Source of the DNA: JBDROU01 sp043809745 [NCBI: bacterium]
Lineage (GTDB): Bacteria; Elusimicrobiota; JBDRMW01
Length of the DNA: 44,798 nucleotides
Assembly: GCA_043809745.1 (NCBI GenBank)
Contig: JBDROU010000036.1
Location: 1-44,798, forward strand
Reading direction: 5' to 3'
The notes under the pieces are model-generated. The model had not been told where the DNA came from. It made no database searches and worked only from the letters and a program-made list of their open reading frames with translations. Shown here in pieces: positions 16,384-24,092 of this stretch (position 1 is its first letter; every line of letters begins with the position of its first letter). Both the position numbers and the translations under genes were made by a program.

Positions 16384-16682
16384 AATGTAAGTTTAGAGCC
16401 AGAACTTCTATTCTGCAATGCTTTATTTAGACTGTAAAATTAATGCAAAAATGATTTTGCAAGTGAAAAAGAAAGGGTTGGGAATAAAAACAGAGGGCCC
16501 CCTTTTTCTTACAGCTTGTTTAAAGTAAATTGGAATTCTTTTGCCAATAAAAAACAGTATTTATTATAGAAACACTGATAGATTAATGAATAATGGGTTT
16601 TGTATACATGCAGAAAATGCAAAAGATCTCTGGATTTTTTTAGCAGAATTTACAAAGATTTTACTTCATATTAACATAAGGT
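16384..16682. other. Divergent intergenic region, no gene
   Basis: This 299-base AT-rich gap lies between the GTG start of the minus-strand ATPase and the PRTase-HAD gene. A GGGCCC palindrome flanked by purine- and pyrimidine-rich runs sits near 16496-16510. A TATAAT occurs at 16686-16691, overlapping the first codons of the plus-strand frame. No convincing -35 box is paired with it. Nothing else could be supported. Confidence 0.4.
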
Positions 16683-19600
16683 ATGTATAATAAATATATG
16701 CGAAAATCAATGGTCTTATTTCTTATAGGTGTATTCATTACCGGGCAATTGACACCTCATGTGCGGGCAGAATCCATTCTGGCACCTCCGTCCGCATCCA
16801 GGATATCGTTCACAAGGATTTCCGATACATTTACTGATGAGGATGTCATGAGCGCTATCAACAATTTTCTGAACACACGGAACGCGACTAACATGACGAT
16901 TCAGCCGCATGCCCGGGCAGTAATAAAAAGAGAAGCAGAGGCTCTGGGATGTTTGAATATCGAATGGATTTTGCGAAGCATCCTTGGTAAAGCTTCTCAT
17001 CAAAAAGTTACTGATCAGGAAGCTTTTGAGTTAATACAGAATGCTGCTATTACACCACAGATGATGATCTACCCGCCAATAATTCGTGACGGCCGGTATT
17101 CGGCAGATCGTATTCGGAAAGGTGTGCCCAGCAACGCGGCAAATTTGATATTCTCGCCAGTTATTGCCGAAGCGATGGCAGACGAGTTGGTGCGGCAGCT
17201 TTATTCCTTTGATGCGGTTCGATCGAGACTCAAGCAAGGCACATCTGACCGTAAACTGACTGTTATCGGCAAATACCTGTGTGGCCTGGTGCCGGGACTT
17301 TTGGTTGCGCTTAAGTTGAACCTGCCGTACACCGTGCTTTCAAAAAAAGCCTTTAACTTCGAAGTACCAAAACCTAAAAAGATTGCTATGCTCAAAGAGC
17401 TGCATAATCCGTCCGGGAGTACAGAGTTGTATTCATATGGTGCCGTATACCCTGACAGCGATGCCATTATCGTGGATGATGAGATAACGACCGGGTTTAC
17501 ACATCCCAGCGTGATGCGTGCTTTGCGATCTGTTGATGTTGAGTCCCTTGCGCTTGCAGTCTTTCTACAGACAATGCCATCCGCTCGGGCCATGATCGAG
17601 AAAGAAAATATCCCGTATGCTTGTCTGCATCAAATAAATCTGGAACAGCAGGAAATGCCGGTCAAACCCGAGTTCATGAAGTTTTGCAAACTTCAGGTAA
17701 ATCCGCGGCAACGCTTGTGCGACCAGACGAACAGTCCCATGCCATTGGATTCGATGCCGTATGCAGCCCGGCCGATTAACAGTGAATTGTTGGAATCTGC
17801 TGTTTTTGTAGATAATCCTCTGAAGGGAATGTCAATGGAGCTCGAACCGGCACTGGTTCCAGGGCTCTCCGCGCGGTTGGTGGCTGAGATAGAGCAGGAT
17901 GTATCGATACAAAAAACACGGCAACGCTATTATTCGAACGGCAAAACCCTATACATTTTAGCGACTGCGCCATCCGGTTTGATGGCAGGAACAATCGCTT
18001 CACTCGCAACGCGTATTCCCATGCTGGGCGCAGTGGACCGTACAGAGCCGCTCGGCCTGCGGCACATCATAAACTACATAGGCGAAAATGGATTCAGCAG
18101 CATTATAAGCTGGCTCAACCCGGGCGACGGTGTTATACTCGTAACCGGAGAAATCACTGATGGGGAGGAGGAACAAAGGATCATACGAGCGCTCCGTGAT
18201 AATGATGTGGACGTTTTAAGCGTCACCTCTGTTTTTGAAAATACCTATTATGATGGAAGATCTGTAGTCGAGAATGCTATCGGAAACTTCGACGCGCCCG
18301 TATCTGCACTGCAGACATACATATATGATGAGGATCTGCCCAACGTGAACATTACAGAAAGAGTCTGGGCCAGTCTTAACTATGCCGTTATACAGCTTGA
18401 GAGGGAGATTCAAAAAATAAATCCTGATGCAAAAATAGAACGTATCAGCGTTACTCCGTGTTCGCTTACGCGGGGTATTATGATGAAAAATGGAGATATC
18501 GATGATATGTTCGTATTCGTGAATGGAGTGAGCCAGTTTGAGTTAAACTGTATGCAAGAGAAATTCTTATCCTGGCTTGCCACTGAGGGGTTGTCTTTTA
18601 TGGATGATAATGCCAGGCCGCATCTTCTATCGGATGATAACCGGGAGGCTAACAATGCAAAATTTTGTTTAGATGAACAATCCCTGCTATGTATTTATCA
18701 ATACGGGAAATTCCTTAAACGACAAAGTATCGCAAAAACCGGCAATGAGCTTGTGCCAATGCTTTATGAAAAACAAATCGCAAGGATTAAGCTCTTATAT
18801 TTACTAGGCGAAATTACAGAAGCGCATGTAACCAATCTTATGCGGGCAGAGGATAGCAGAGATGAGTTTTACCGCGACCTGCAACAATTTATTTCGCGGC
18901 GCGAGATAAATTCCTTGACTACCGCTGCACGCGAACTTGCCCTTACGCTTGATGATCTATATTGTGCAGAGAATTGGGAATATGTGATCACTGAAGGAAG
19001 GGAACAGGAATTCAAAGAAGCGCTCTATGAGCTATGCAAGGATGGCATTGTCAGAATATACAATGGGAAATTGATTCTAGTGTGGCGGGCACATATGCTA
19101 ACATGGTCAAATCGATTTTACGAACGACAAATCCGGATAACATCAAAATCAATCGACCCTGCAATTCTCCTTGAATCAATAGAAGAGCGCCTGACATTTG
19201 CGGAAGATTATTCTGATTTAACTTTTCTCAGCCAGCAGCTAAAACAAAAGAATCCCAATCGTGCAGAACAAGCCATACGACACGTTGCAACGCTTAATCC
19301 TATACCGATGCATGCAAGCGAGCCTATCAGTTATATTGTTATTAATGCTCTTTCTTCTCCATCTATTTTTGTCACTGCTGCTGCCTTCGAAACCATACGA
19401 CAACGACGAGATGATTTCATATTGGAGTTATTGGGACTCCTCCATACTGCAAACCGCCCTTCGGCTAAAAAAAAGAAAAGCATACTCATAATAAAACTCC
19501 TCTGCGCTATCATAAACGATGACCACCATTATGCAGATATTGTTATGCAAAGGATGTACGAAGATGTCCTTTCTAAATACTCTTTTAGCTTTAATATTAT

Positions 19601-20825
19601 TGTTGAAGAAGCTGTGAAGCACATAGGTGGAGTATTCCAACATATTACAGATGATGAATTGAAAGATATTGTGTACAGAAATATCTATGTGCGGGCACAC
19701 AGTCATATCGAGCGGGAAGCGCGCATAGCTTCCCAGGCGCTCGAAAAGGTAACCCCATATTATGATGTGAGCAGACTCCCTAAAAGCATACAGGAAAAAC
19801 ATGCATCGCCTGATGCAAAAATCCTTGAACACGAGCGCCAGCTGCTTTTCGAAGAATGTGAGCGTCGCCGGAAATCCGGCACACCAATCACAACAGTGGT
19901 GGCCGATGTAGACAATACTTTAGTTAGATTCTCCCGAGAAAATCCTAGAGCATTGCAAACAGCTCTAAGCTATTGGCTCAACTGGCTGATGCAGAAAGGC
20001 ATTCCTGTTCTACTAACAACCGGAGCAAACTATGAAAGTAATTATGCGAAATGCCTTGGTGAGCAGCCACAAATTCCATTGCGGCAGAAAAAAAACCTTC
20101 ACATATTCACAGACACATCTTCGTATTATAATGACCAGCGCAGAGAATTCCCGTCTCTTGAATCTGTTTTACGAAGTAATATTCAATCCAAACTGGCAAA
20201 TCTTGGATGGCGGGTAATTAAAGACGGAGTACAGCCTCGAATGCGGTTTCGCCAAGAAAATCCCGATCTTGAGCTTACAGCAAAGTTTATCAGTGAAATA
20301 AAAAGAATATATGGGAAAAGCCTTTTTATCACCCTCACCCCGTCATCCTTGCTGAAAAACATGTACGAACTAAAAATATTCACCACGACCAAAGCCGATG
20401 TATTTTCAGCTTCATCGCTTGGAGAGATCGATACACATCAGTGTATGATTCTTTTTGATGAGCCCGGACCTTTAAGGATAGACTATCCGCTTGCGGAATG
20501 CGGTGTCGGTGCCTTTCAGGTAAATGTGGGAGAAGATGTTTCTGATGCCAGCGCAATGCATCAGCTAACAACCAAGAACGAAGATGGAGCGCGCATTGCC
20601 ATAGAAGCCCTTGCGGCATCCGTAATAATGGGGTTAAGTGGTGAGGAGAAAGAGAATATTTGGGTTAATATTGAGCAAGATTTTATTAATAAGAGCCGAT
20701 TGAGTGGGGAGGAAATAAGAGCAATAATCATGCCTGTTAAATCATTGGTTGAATCTGACATACGCAGCAGCACCATGAGAAGAAAGCCCATCCCTTTTGC
20801 CGATGCCTATTTGGAATCTAACTAA
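16683..20825 (+). CDS. Large exported protein with two PRTase-like domains and a C-terminal HAD-like domain
   Basis: This 1380-residue protein has an N-terminal hydrophobic signal (residues ~10-24) that appears to end at HVRA, giving a mature start of ESILAPPS. Residues ~190-330 look like a type I phosphoribosyltransferase: DAIIVDDEITTGFT (260-273) is a PRPP-binding loop with the acidic pair D265-D266. A second copy follows (~420-570), whose equivalent DGVILVTGEITDG (482-494) has T-G in place of the acidic pair. A long helical middle precedes a HAD-like domain with ADVDNTLV (D1075, D1077), then LLTTGA and a late FDEPG stretch. Translation may instead start at the ATG at 16698 (MRKSMVLF); neither start has a clear ribosome-binding site. 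Composition seems more G+C-rich than the mfd block. The overall function is unknown. PRPP chemistry outside the cytoplasm would be odd. Confidence 0.7.
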   Translation: MYNKYMRKSMVLFLIGVFITGQLTPHVRAESILAPPSASRISFTRISDTFTDEDVMSAINNFLNTRNATNMTIQPHARAVIKREAEALGCLNIEWILRSILGKASHQKVTDQEAFELIQNAAITPQMMIYPPIIRDGRYSADRIRKGVPSNAANLIFSPVIAEAMADELVRQLYSFDAVRSRLKQGTSDRKLTVIGKYLCGLVPGLLVALKLNLPYTVLSKKAFNFEVPKPKKIAMLKELHNPSGSTELYSYGAVYPDSDAIIVDDEITTGFTHPSVMRALRSVDVESLALAVFLQTMPSARAMIEKENIPYACLHQINLEQQEMPVKPEFMKFCKLQVNPRQRLCDQTNSPMPLDSMPYAARPINSELLESAVFVDNPLKGMSMELEPALVPGLSARLVAEIEQDVSIQKTRQRYYSNGKTLYILATAPSGLMAGTIASLATRIPMLGAVDRTEPLGLRHIINYIGENGFSSIISWLNPGDGVILVTGEITDGEEEQRIIRALRDNDVDVLSVTSVFENTYYDGRSVVENAIGNFDAPVSALQTYIYDEDLPNVNITERVWASLNYAVIQLEREIQKINPDAKIERISVTPCSLTRGIMMKNGDIDDMFVFVNGVSQFELNCMQEKFLSWLATEGLSFMDDNARPHLLSDDNREANNAKFCLDEQSLLCIYQYGKFLKRQSIAKTGNELVPMLYEKQIARIKLLYLLGEITEAHVTNLMRAEDSRDEFYRDLQQFISRREINSLTTAARELALTLDDLYCAENWEYVITEGREQEFKEALYELCKDGIVRIYNGKLILVWRAHMLTWSNRFYERQIRITSKSIDPAILLESIEERLTFAEDYSDLTFLSQQLKQKNPNRAEQAIRHVATLNPIPMHASEPISYIVINALSSPSIFVTAAAFETIRQRRDDFILELLGLLHTANRPSAKKKKSILIIKLLCAIINDDHHYADIVMQRMYEDVLSKYSFSFNIIVEEAVKHIGGVFQHITDDELKDIVYRNIYVRAHSHIEREARIASQALEKVTPYYDVSRLPKSIQEKHASPDAKILEHERQLLFEECERRRKSGTPITTVVADVDNTLVRFSRENPRALQTALSYWLNWLMQKGIPVLLTTGANYESNYAKCLGEQPQIPLRQKKNLHIFTDTSSYYNDQRREFPSLESVLRSNIQSKLANLGWRVIKDGVQPRMRFRQENPDLELTAKFISEIKRIYGKSLFITLTPSSLLKNMYELKIFTTTKADVFSASSLGEIDTHQCMILFDEPGPLRIDYPLAECGVGAFQVNVGEDVSDASAMHQLTTKNEDGARIAIEALAASVIMGLSGEEKENIWVNIEQDFINKSRLSGEEIRAIIMPVKSLVESDIRSSTMRRKPIPFADAYLESN

Positions 20826-20844
20826 ATAATTTGAAGTCAAATAA

Positions 20845-20875
20845 CTTGAGGTCAGATCCCGACTTTTGACAAGCC
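20845..20875. other. Possible REP/IS-associated sequence remnant
   Basis: A stretch containing GAGGTCAGATCCCGAC followed by TTTTGACAAG begins 19 bases after the stop of the PRTase-HAD gene. From memory, GGGGTCAGAtCCC-type sequences are common near Y1/REP-associated transposases in environmental bacterial genomes. No transposase is present here, so this would be a solo remnant. The identification is uncertain. Confidence 0.25.
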
Positions 20876-21124
20876 ATAAACAGTGCAATACCGAGTTGTT
20901 TAAATATATAATAGCGATTCCCCGAGTATAAATTATTGGACAAATAAAAAAAGGCCTTAAAAAACGACTAGTAATTAAATAATTGCTATTATATCTGTAG
21001 TACTTAGCTAAAAAATATTTCTGACATTTCCGACCAACCGAAAAAATATTTATCTCATTAACATTTTTTCTTCTAAAAAACTTTAAGATAAATCAAGAAA
21101 ATAAGAAATATTGGCTAATAATAT

Positions 21125-21153
21125 TTGACATTAAATGGTAGAATTTATATAAT
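21125..21153 (+). promoter_or_regulatory. Consensus sigma-70 promoter of the HTH-kamA unit
   Basis: TTGACA at 21125-21130 and TATAAT at 21148-21153 are both perfect and separated by exactly 17 bases. Transcription should start near 21160, about 33 bases before the GTG start at 21193. This is the best promoter in the window. Because unregulated it would be very strong, a repressor is likely. Confidence 0.85.
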
Positions 21154-21174
21154 TCCAACAGAAGATGGTAGAAT
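21135..21174 (+). repeat. 10-base direct repeats flanking the -10 box (candidate operator)
   Basis: ATGGTAGAAT occurs at 21135-21144, in the promoter spacer, and again at 21165-21174, just past the expected transcription start. The copies start exactly 30 bases apart, close to three helical turns, so both would face the same side of the DNA. A DNA-binding protein of the excisionase HTH type is encoded immediately downstream and is the obvious candidate to bind them. Confidence 0.55.
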
Positions 21175-21192
21175 AAAGTAAAAGGTGGAAAT

Positions 21193-21438
21193 GTGAAAAC
21201 AGATAAACCGACTGAGGATTATAAACAGGTAATGGATATAAGGGAACTGACGAAATATCTCGGGATTGGTAAATCTAAAATTTATAATCTAATAAGGCAC
21301 AAAAAGATACCGGCATCACGTATAGGAAGACAATACAGATTCTCTAAAGATGTTATAGATCAATGGCTTAAGGAGAAGTTAATAACTTCAAAGGAAGATT
21401 CGCAGATTAATCTTTTTAAGGAAACAAGAAAAGACTAA
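21193..21438 (+). CDS. Small excisionase-family helix-turn-helix DNA-binding protein
   Basis: This 81-residue protein is made almost entirely of an HTH_17/excisionase-type (MerR-like) domain. Residues ~18-30 (ELTKYLGIGKSKI) form the helix-turn-helix, followed by the HKKIPASRIGRQYRF wing and the DVIDQWL helix that typify this family. The start is GTG at 21193, with AAGGTGG five bases upstream. The gene sits behind a consensus promoter carrying direct repeats, and kamA follows after 28 bases, so the protein may regulate itself and kamA. No integrase or phage gene is nearby, so a recombination directionality role is unlikely. Confidence 0.85.
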   Translation: MKTDKPTEDYKQVMDIRELTKYLGIGKSKIYNLIRHKKIPASRIGRQYRFSKDVIDQWLKEKLITSKEDSQINLFKETRKD

Positions 21439-21466
21439 TACTTAAGAAAGGAGAAATTTTTTTTTC

Positions 21467-22729
21467 ATGACAATTACTTCAAAAGGTAAGAGGATCAACG
21501 GGAATGGGATCCTTGAATCACTTAAAGGGATAACACCTCAGAAACAGGACCAAAATCATTCAATACCGCCTGCAAGATTATTTCAGACAACATCAATAAA
21601 AGAAAAAAATTTAGAAAATTGGGATAGTTGGCAGTGGCAGATAAAAAATAGGATCACCACGCTAGAAGAGTTGGAAAAGTGGGTGCAATTGACACAACAA
21701 GAAAAAAAAGCAATTCATTATTCCGCCGGTAGATTAAAAATGGCAATTACGCCTCATTTTGTGTCCCTAATGGATAAAGTTGATCCAGGTTGTCCTATTC
21801 GAAGGCAGGCTATCCCCTCTTTGGCTGAATTTCGGCTTGGCAGTAATGACCTTTCAGATCCTTGTGGTGAGGAAAAAGACACCGTTGTCCCCGGTATAGT
21901 TCACCGATATCCGGACAGGGTGCTGCTTATAATAACAGATGCATGCGCCATGTACTGCAGGCATTGCACCAGAAGAAGGATTGTCGGCGGGCGTGAAGAA
22001 ACGCTCACGGTTTCACAGATAGAGCAAGCCATTCAGTACATACGCAAGAATGATCGTATTCGCGATGTTTTAATTTCCGGCGGGGATCCGCTGATAATGT
22101 CTAATGCTCGTCTGGAAGAAGTTTTATCTTCATTGAAGTCCATACCTCATATTCAGATGATTCGTATAGGCACAAGGCTCCCTGTAAGCTGCCCTCAGAG
22201 AATTGACCAGAAGTTATGCAATATGCTTAAGAAGTATCATCCTTTGTACTTGAGCATCCATTTTAATCATCCAAGAGAAATTTCTCAGGATACTATGAAT
22301 GCCTGCGATATGCTTGCCTCGTCAGGTATACCTCTGGGATCACAGACTGTGTTGCTCCGCGGTATTAATGATAAAATTTCAACTATGAAAGAGTTGGTTC
22401 ATAAACTGCTTCATATAAGAGTTAAACCATACTACCTGTATCAATGTGACCTGGCGTTTGGGACGGAGCATTTTAGAACCACGGTCCATACAGGCGTCAA
22501 TATTATAGAATCTTTACAGGGTTTTACTACCGGGTATGCGGTTCCCACTTTTGTAATTGATGCTCCCGGCGGCGGAGGAAAAATTCCGGTAAATCCTAAT
22601 TATGTGATTACCGAGAATGAAAAAGGCGTCATATTGAAGAACTTTCAGGGTAAGGTATACGTTTACCCCGATAAGAATAATTGCGTGTCATTGGAAACAG
22701 CGCCTGCATTCTCGAGGGAAAATAAGTAA
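21467..22729 (+). CDS. kamA: Lysine 2,3-aminomutase family radical SAM protein
   Basis: The 420 residues match the length of lysine 2,3-aminomutase (about 416) rather than the shorter EF-P-modifying EpmB. The radical-SAM iron-sulfur motif is CAMYCRHC (Cys160, Cys164, Cys167). SGGDPL binds SAM, and PGGGGKIPVNP near the C-terminus holds the PLP lysine (K372). KamA turns L-lysine into L-beta-lysine, for lysine fermentation or, with the acetyltransferase AblB, for an osmolyte. No ablB or fermentation gene is nearby, so the purpose is open. The start is at 21467; the AAAGGAG site at 21447-21453 is 13 bases away because a T9 run sits between them, an unusually long spacing. Probably co-transcribed with the HTH gene. 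Confidence 0.9.
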   Translation: MTITSKGKRINGNGILESLKGITPQKQDQNHSIPPARLFQTTSIKEKNLENWDSWQWQIKNRITTLEELEKWVQLTQQEKKAIHYSAGRLKMAITPHFVSLMDKVDPGCPIRRQAIPSLAEFRLGSNDLSDPCGEEKDTVVPGIVHRYPDRVLLIITDACAMYCRHCTRRRIVGGREETLTVSQIEQAIQYIRKNDRIRDVLISGGDPLIMSNARLEEVLSSLKSIPHIQMIRIGTRLPVSCPQRIDQKLCNMLKKYHPLYLSIHFNHPREISQDTMNACDMLASSGIPLGSQTVLLRGINDKISTMKELVHKLLHIRVKPYYLYQCDLAFGTEHFRTTVHTGVNIIESLQGFTTGYAVPTFVIDAPGGGGKIPVNPNYVITENEKGVILKNFQGKVYVYPDKNNCVSLETAPAFSRENK

Positions 22730-22737
22730 TTATTTTG

Positions 22738-22767
22738 TTGACATGGCCTGTTAAAGAAAGTTATAAT
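22738..22767 (+). promoter_or_regulatory. Predicted sigma-70 promoter of the two-repeat small protein
   Basis: Perfect TTGACA (22738-22743) and perfect TATAAT (22762-22767) are separated by 18 bases. The gene it drives has a strong ribosome-binding site (GGGGAGGTGA) and its own terminator, which suggests high, independent expression. Confidence 0.75.
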
Positions 22768-22808
22768 CATTAAACATAAACAATCGACGACAGGGGAGGT
22801 GATTGAGC

Positions 22809-23030
22809 ATGGCGGAAAAAGTGGAAAAAGCTGGTGTAAAGAGAGAGGACGGATATCTTTATTTTATCGATAAGCAGGGTGATGTTTCCCGCGCCAAAAT
22901 GGCTCGCGGCGGCAAAAAAGGTGGTAAAGTAGAAAAGGTTAAGAAAGTAGGAATTAAAAAGGCAAAAGGTTATCTTTACTTTCTTGATAAGTCGGGAGAT
23001 GTTTCACGCGCAAAGATGGTAAGACGTTAA
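22809..23030 (+). CDS. Small basic protein of two near-identical 31-residue repeats
   Basis: The start is the ATG at 22809, with GGAGGTGA ending 6 bases upstream; the TTG six bases earlier would lie against the ribosome-binding site. The 73-residue product consists of two repeats, residues 3-33 and 42-72. They share 22 of 31 residues, including GYLYF, GDVSRAKM and EKV, and are joined by a Gly/Lys-rich linker (GGKKGGK). The protein is basic, has no signal peptide and no membrane segment. I have no firm family name for it; similar GDVSRAKM-type proteins may exist in other uncultivated bacteria. A nucleic-acid-binding or structural role would suit the charge, but this is a guess. It forms a one-gene unit with its own promoter and terminator. 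Confidence 0.8.
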   Translation: MAEKVEKAGVKREDGYLYFIDKQGDVSRAKMARGGKKGGKVEKVKKVGIKKAKGYLYFLDKSGDVSRAKMVRR

Positions 23031-23047
23031 ATAATTTTAGTAAATGA

Positions 23048-23090
23048 AGAGAGTTTTAGATTAGATTTTTGTCTAAAACTCTCTTTTGTT
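23048..23090 (+). terminator. Rho-independent terminator after the small repeat protein gene
   Basis: A perfect 13-base arm (23048-23060, AGAGAGTTTTAGA) pairs with 23072-23084 across an 11-base loop, then runs into a T-rich tail (TTTGTTTT). It begins 18 bases after the stop codon. The stem has only four G-C pairs but is long and perfect. It lies just before the ATG of the porin gene at 23100, so that gene needs separate transcription or readthrough. Confidence 0.82.
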
Positions 23091-23099
23091 TTAAATTAA

Positions 23100-24074
23100 A
23101 TGCACAAAAACTTTAACTTATTGATATTGTTTTTAATAACGTTCACGCCCTGCGCATTGCTCGCTGAATTCAATCAGGAAGATCTGTCAGTGAGCGGTTA
23201 TGTGAGAGGTATTTATCTAAACCAGGAGAATGGAGTTCTTAACAGCACCGATACATTTACTTTAAGGGAAGTAGCTCTAAGAGCCGATTATACTTTTAAT
23301 ACTTACTTTTATGCTTCTTTGGAATTTGATTTGAAATCGGATCAAATTTGGGAGGCGTATTTAGAAGCCCTGTATCCGGATAATTATGGTGTGAAATTCG
23401 GCCAATTTATTATTCCTTTCGGTATAGAAGTAGTTAGAAGAGGATTTCAAACTAAAACTATCGATCGTCCGTTAGGTCTTCAGGAATTATTTTTTGATTA
23501 TTATAATGCGCGAGATATAGGTGTAGCAGCATCTGCAAAATATAAATACTTAATAACGGATATCTCATTTGTTAATGGAAGCGGATGGGAAAACAGGGAT
23601 GATGATGCAAAAAAGACAACAGCTGGCAGGCTTCTTTTCTCTGTTAAGAATTTTATTTTTGGCGGATCTTTTTACGATGGCAGCTATTTCGATGAATATT
23701 CAAGGGATAGAGATCGTTTTGGCGCCTCGCTTATAATTAAAGGAGAGTTCGATACCTTAGAAGTAGAATGGTATAGAGGAGAGGATGACAAGATTAAATC
23801 AGAGGGCTGGTATGTACAGGGAGGAATGGGGGTGCCGCTTTTATCTCCACAGGCGCTTCACTATGTGCCTATCAGAGGTTTATTCAGATTTGAACAGTGG
23901 GATCCCAATAGGAAATTAGAGAGAGACAAAATCAGTATACTTACATTTGGCCTTGAATATAAACCTTATAATTTTCTGGCGGTACAGCTGAACTACGAAA
24001 TTCATCAGGAAGAGGTTAAAGAAGCAGAGATAGACAACGATATATTTTTAGCTCAAATCCAAATTGTTTTCTAA
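23100..24074 (+). CDS. Outer-membrane porin, phosphate-selective porin O/P-like
   Basis: This 324-residue protein starts with a signal peptide (hydrophobic residues ~7-21, likely cut after LLA). The mature part alternates as beta strands, with the family-like segments YASLEFDLKSD, KFGQFIIPFGIE and NARDIGVAAS, and ends with strand IFLAQIQIVF and a terminal Phe. This resembles the porin O/P group (PF07396), which forms anion or general diffusion channels in the outer membrane. No ribosome-binding site is visible at 23100, and the terminator of the preceding gene ends about 10 bases before it, so how it is transcribed is unclear. The substrate is unknown. Confidence 0.75.
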   Translation: MHKNFNLLILFLITFTPCALLAEFNQEDLSVSGYVRGIYLNQENGVLNSTDTFTLREVALRADYTFNTYFYASLEFDLKSDQIWEAYLEALYPDNYGVKFGQFIIPFGIEVVRRGFQTKTIDRPLGLQELFFDYYNARDIGVAASAKYKYLITDISFVNGSGWENRDDDAKKTTAGRLLFSVKNFIFGGSFYDGSYFDEYSRDRDRFGASLIIKGEFDTLEVEWYRGEDDKIKSEGWYVQGGMGVPLLSPQALHYVPIRGLFRFEQWDPNRKLERDKISILTFGLEYKPYNFLAVQLNYEIHQEEVKEAEIDNDIFLAQIQIVF

Positions 24075-24092
24075 TCGGCAATCATAAATTAT

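Larger units (their letters stand above)
20826..21192. other. 367-base intergenic region upstream of the HTH-kamA unit
   Basis: No gene is seen here. The first 50 bases hold a short sequence that resembles a REP/IS-linked motif (listed separately). The middle is very AT-rich, with a small AAGGCCTT palindrome and A tracts. The last 70 bases hold the consensus promoter and the 10-base direct repeats that control the downstream unit. Confidence 0.6.

Noticed and set aside
16490-16520. GGGCCC-centred structure as a terminator
   Set aside because: The arms are imperfect and no gene ends there. It lies in a divergent promoter region.
16716-20791. Several open frames of 60-134 codons on the minus strand inside the PRTase-HAD gene
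   Set aside because: They overlap a long, domain-bearing plus-strand gene, have no family signatures and show low-complexity composition typical of shadow frames.
21193-21438. Excisionase of a prophage or integrative element
   Set aside because: No integrase, att-like repeat, tRNA or phage gene is nearby. The excisionase-type HTH fold is also used by ordinary regulators.
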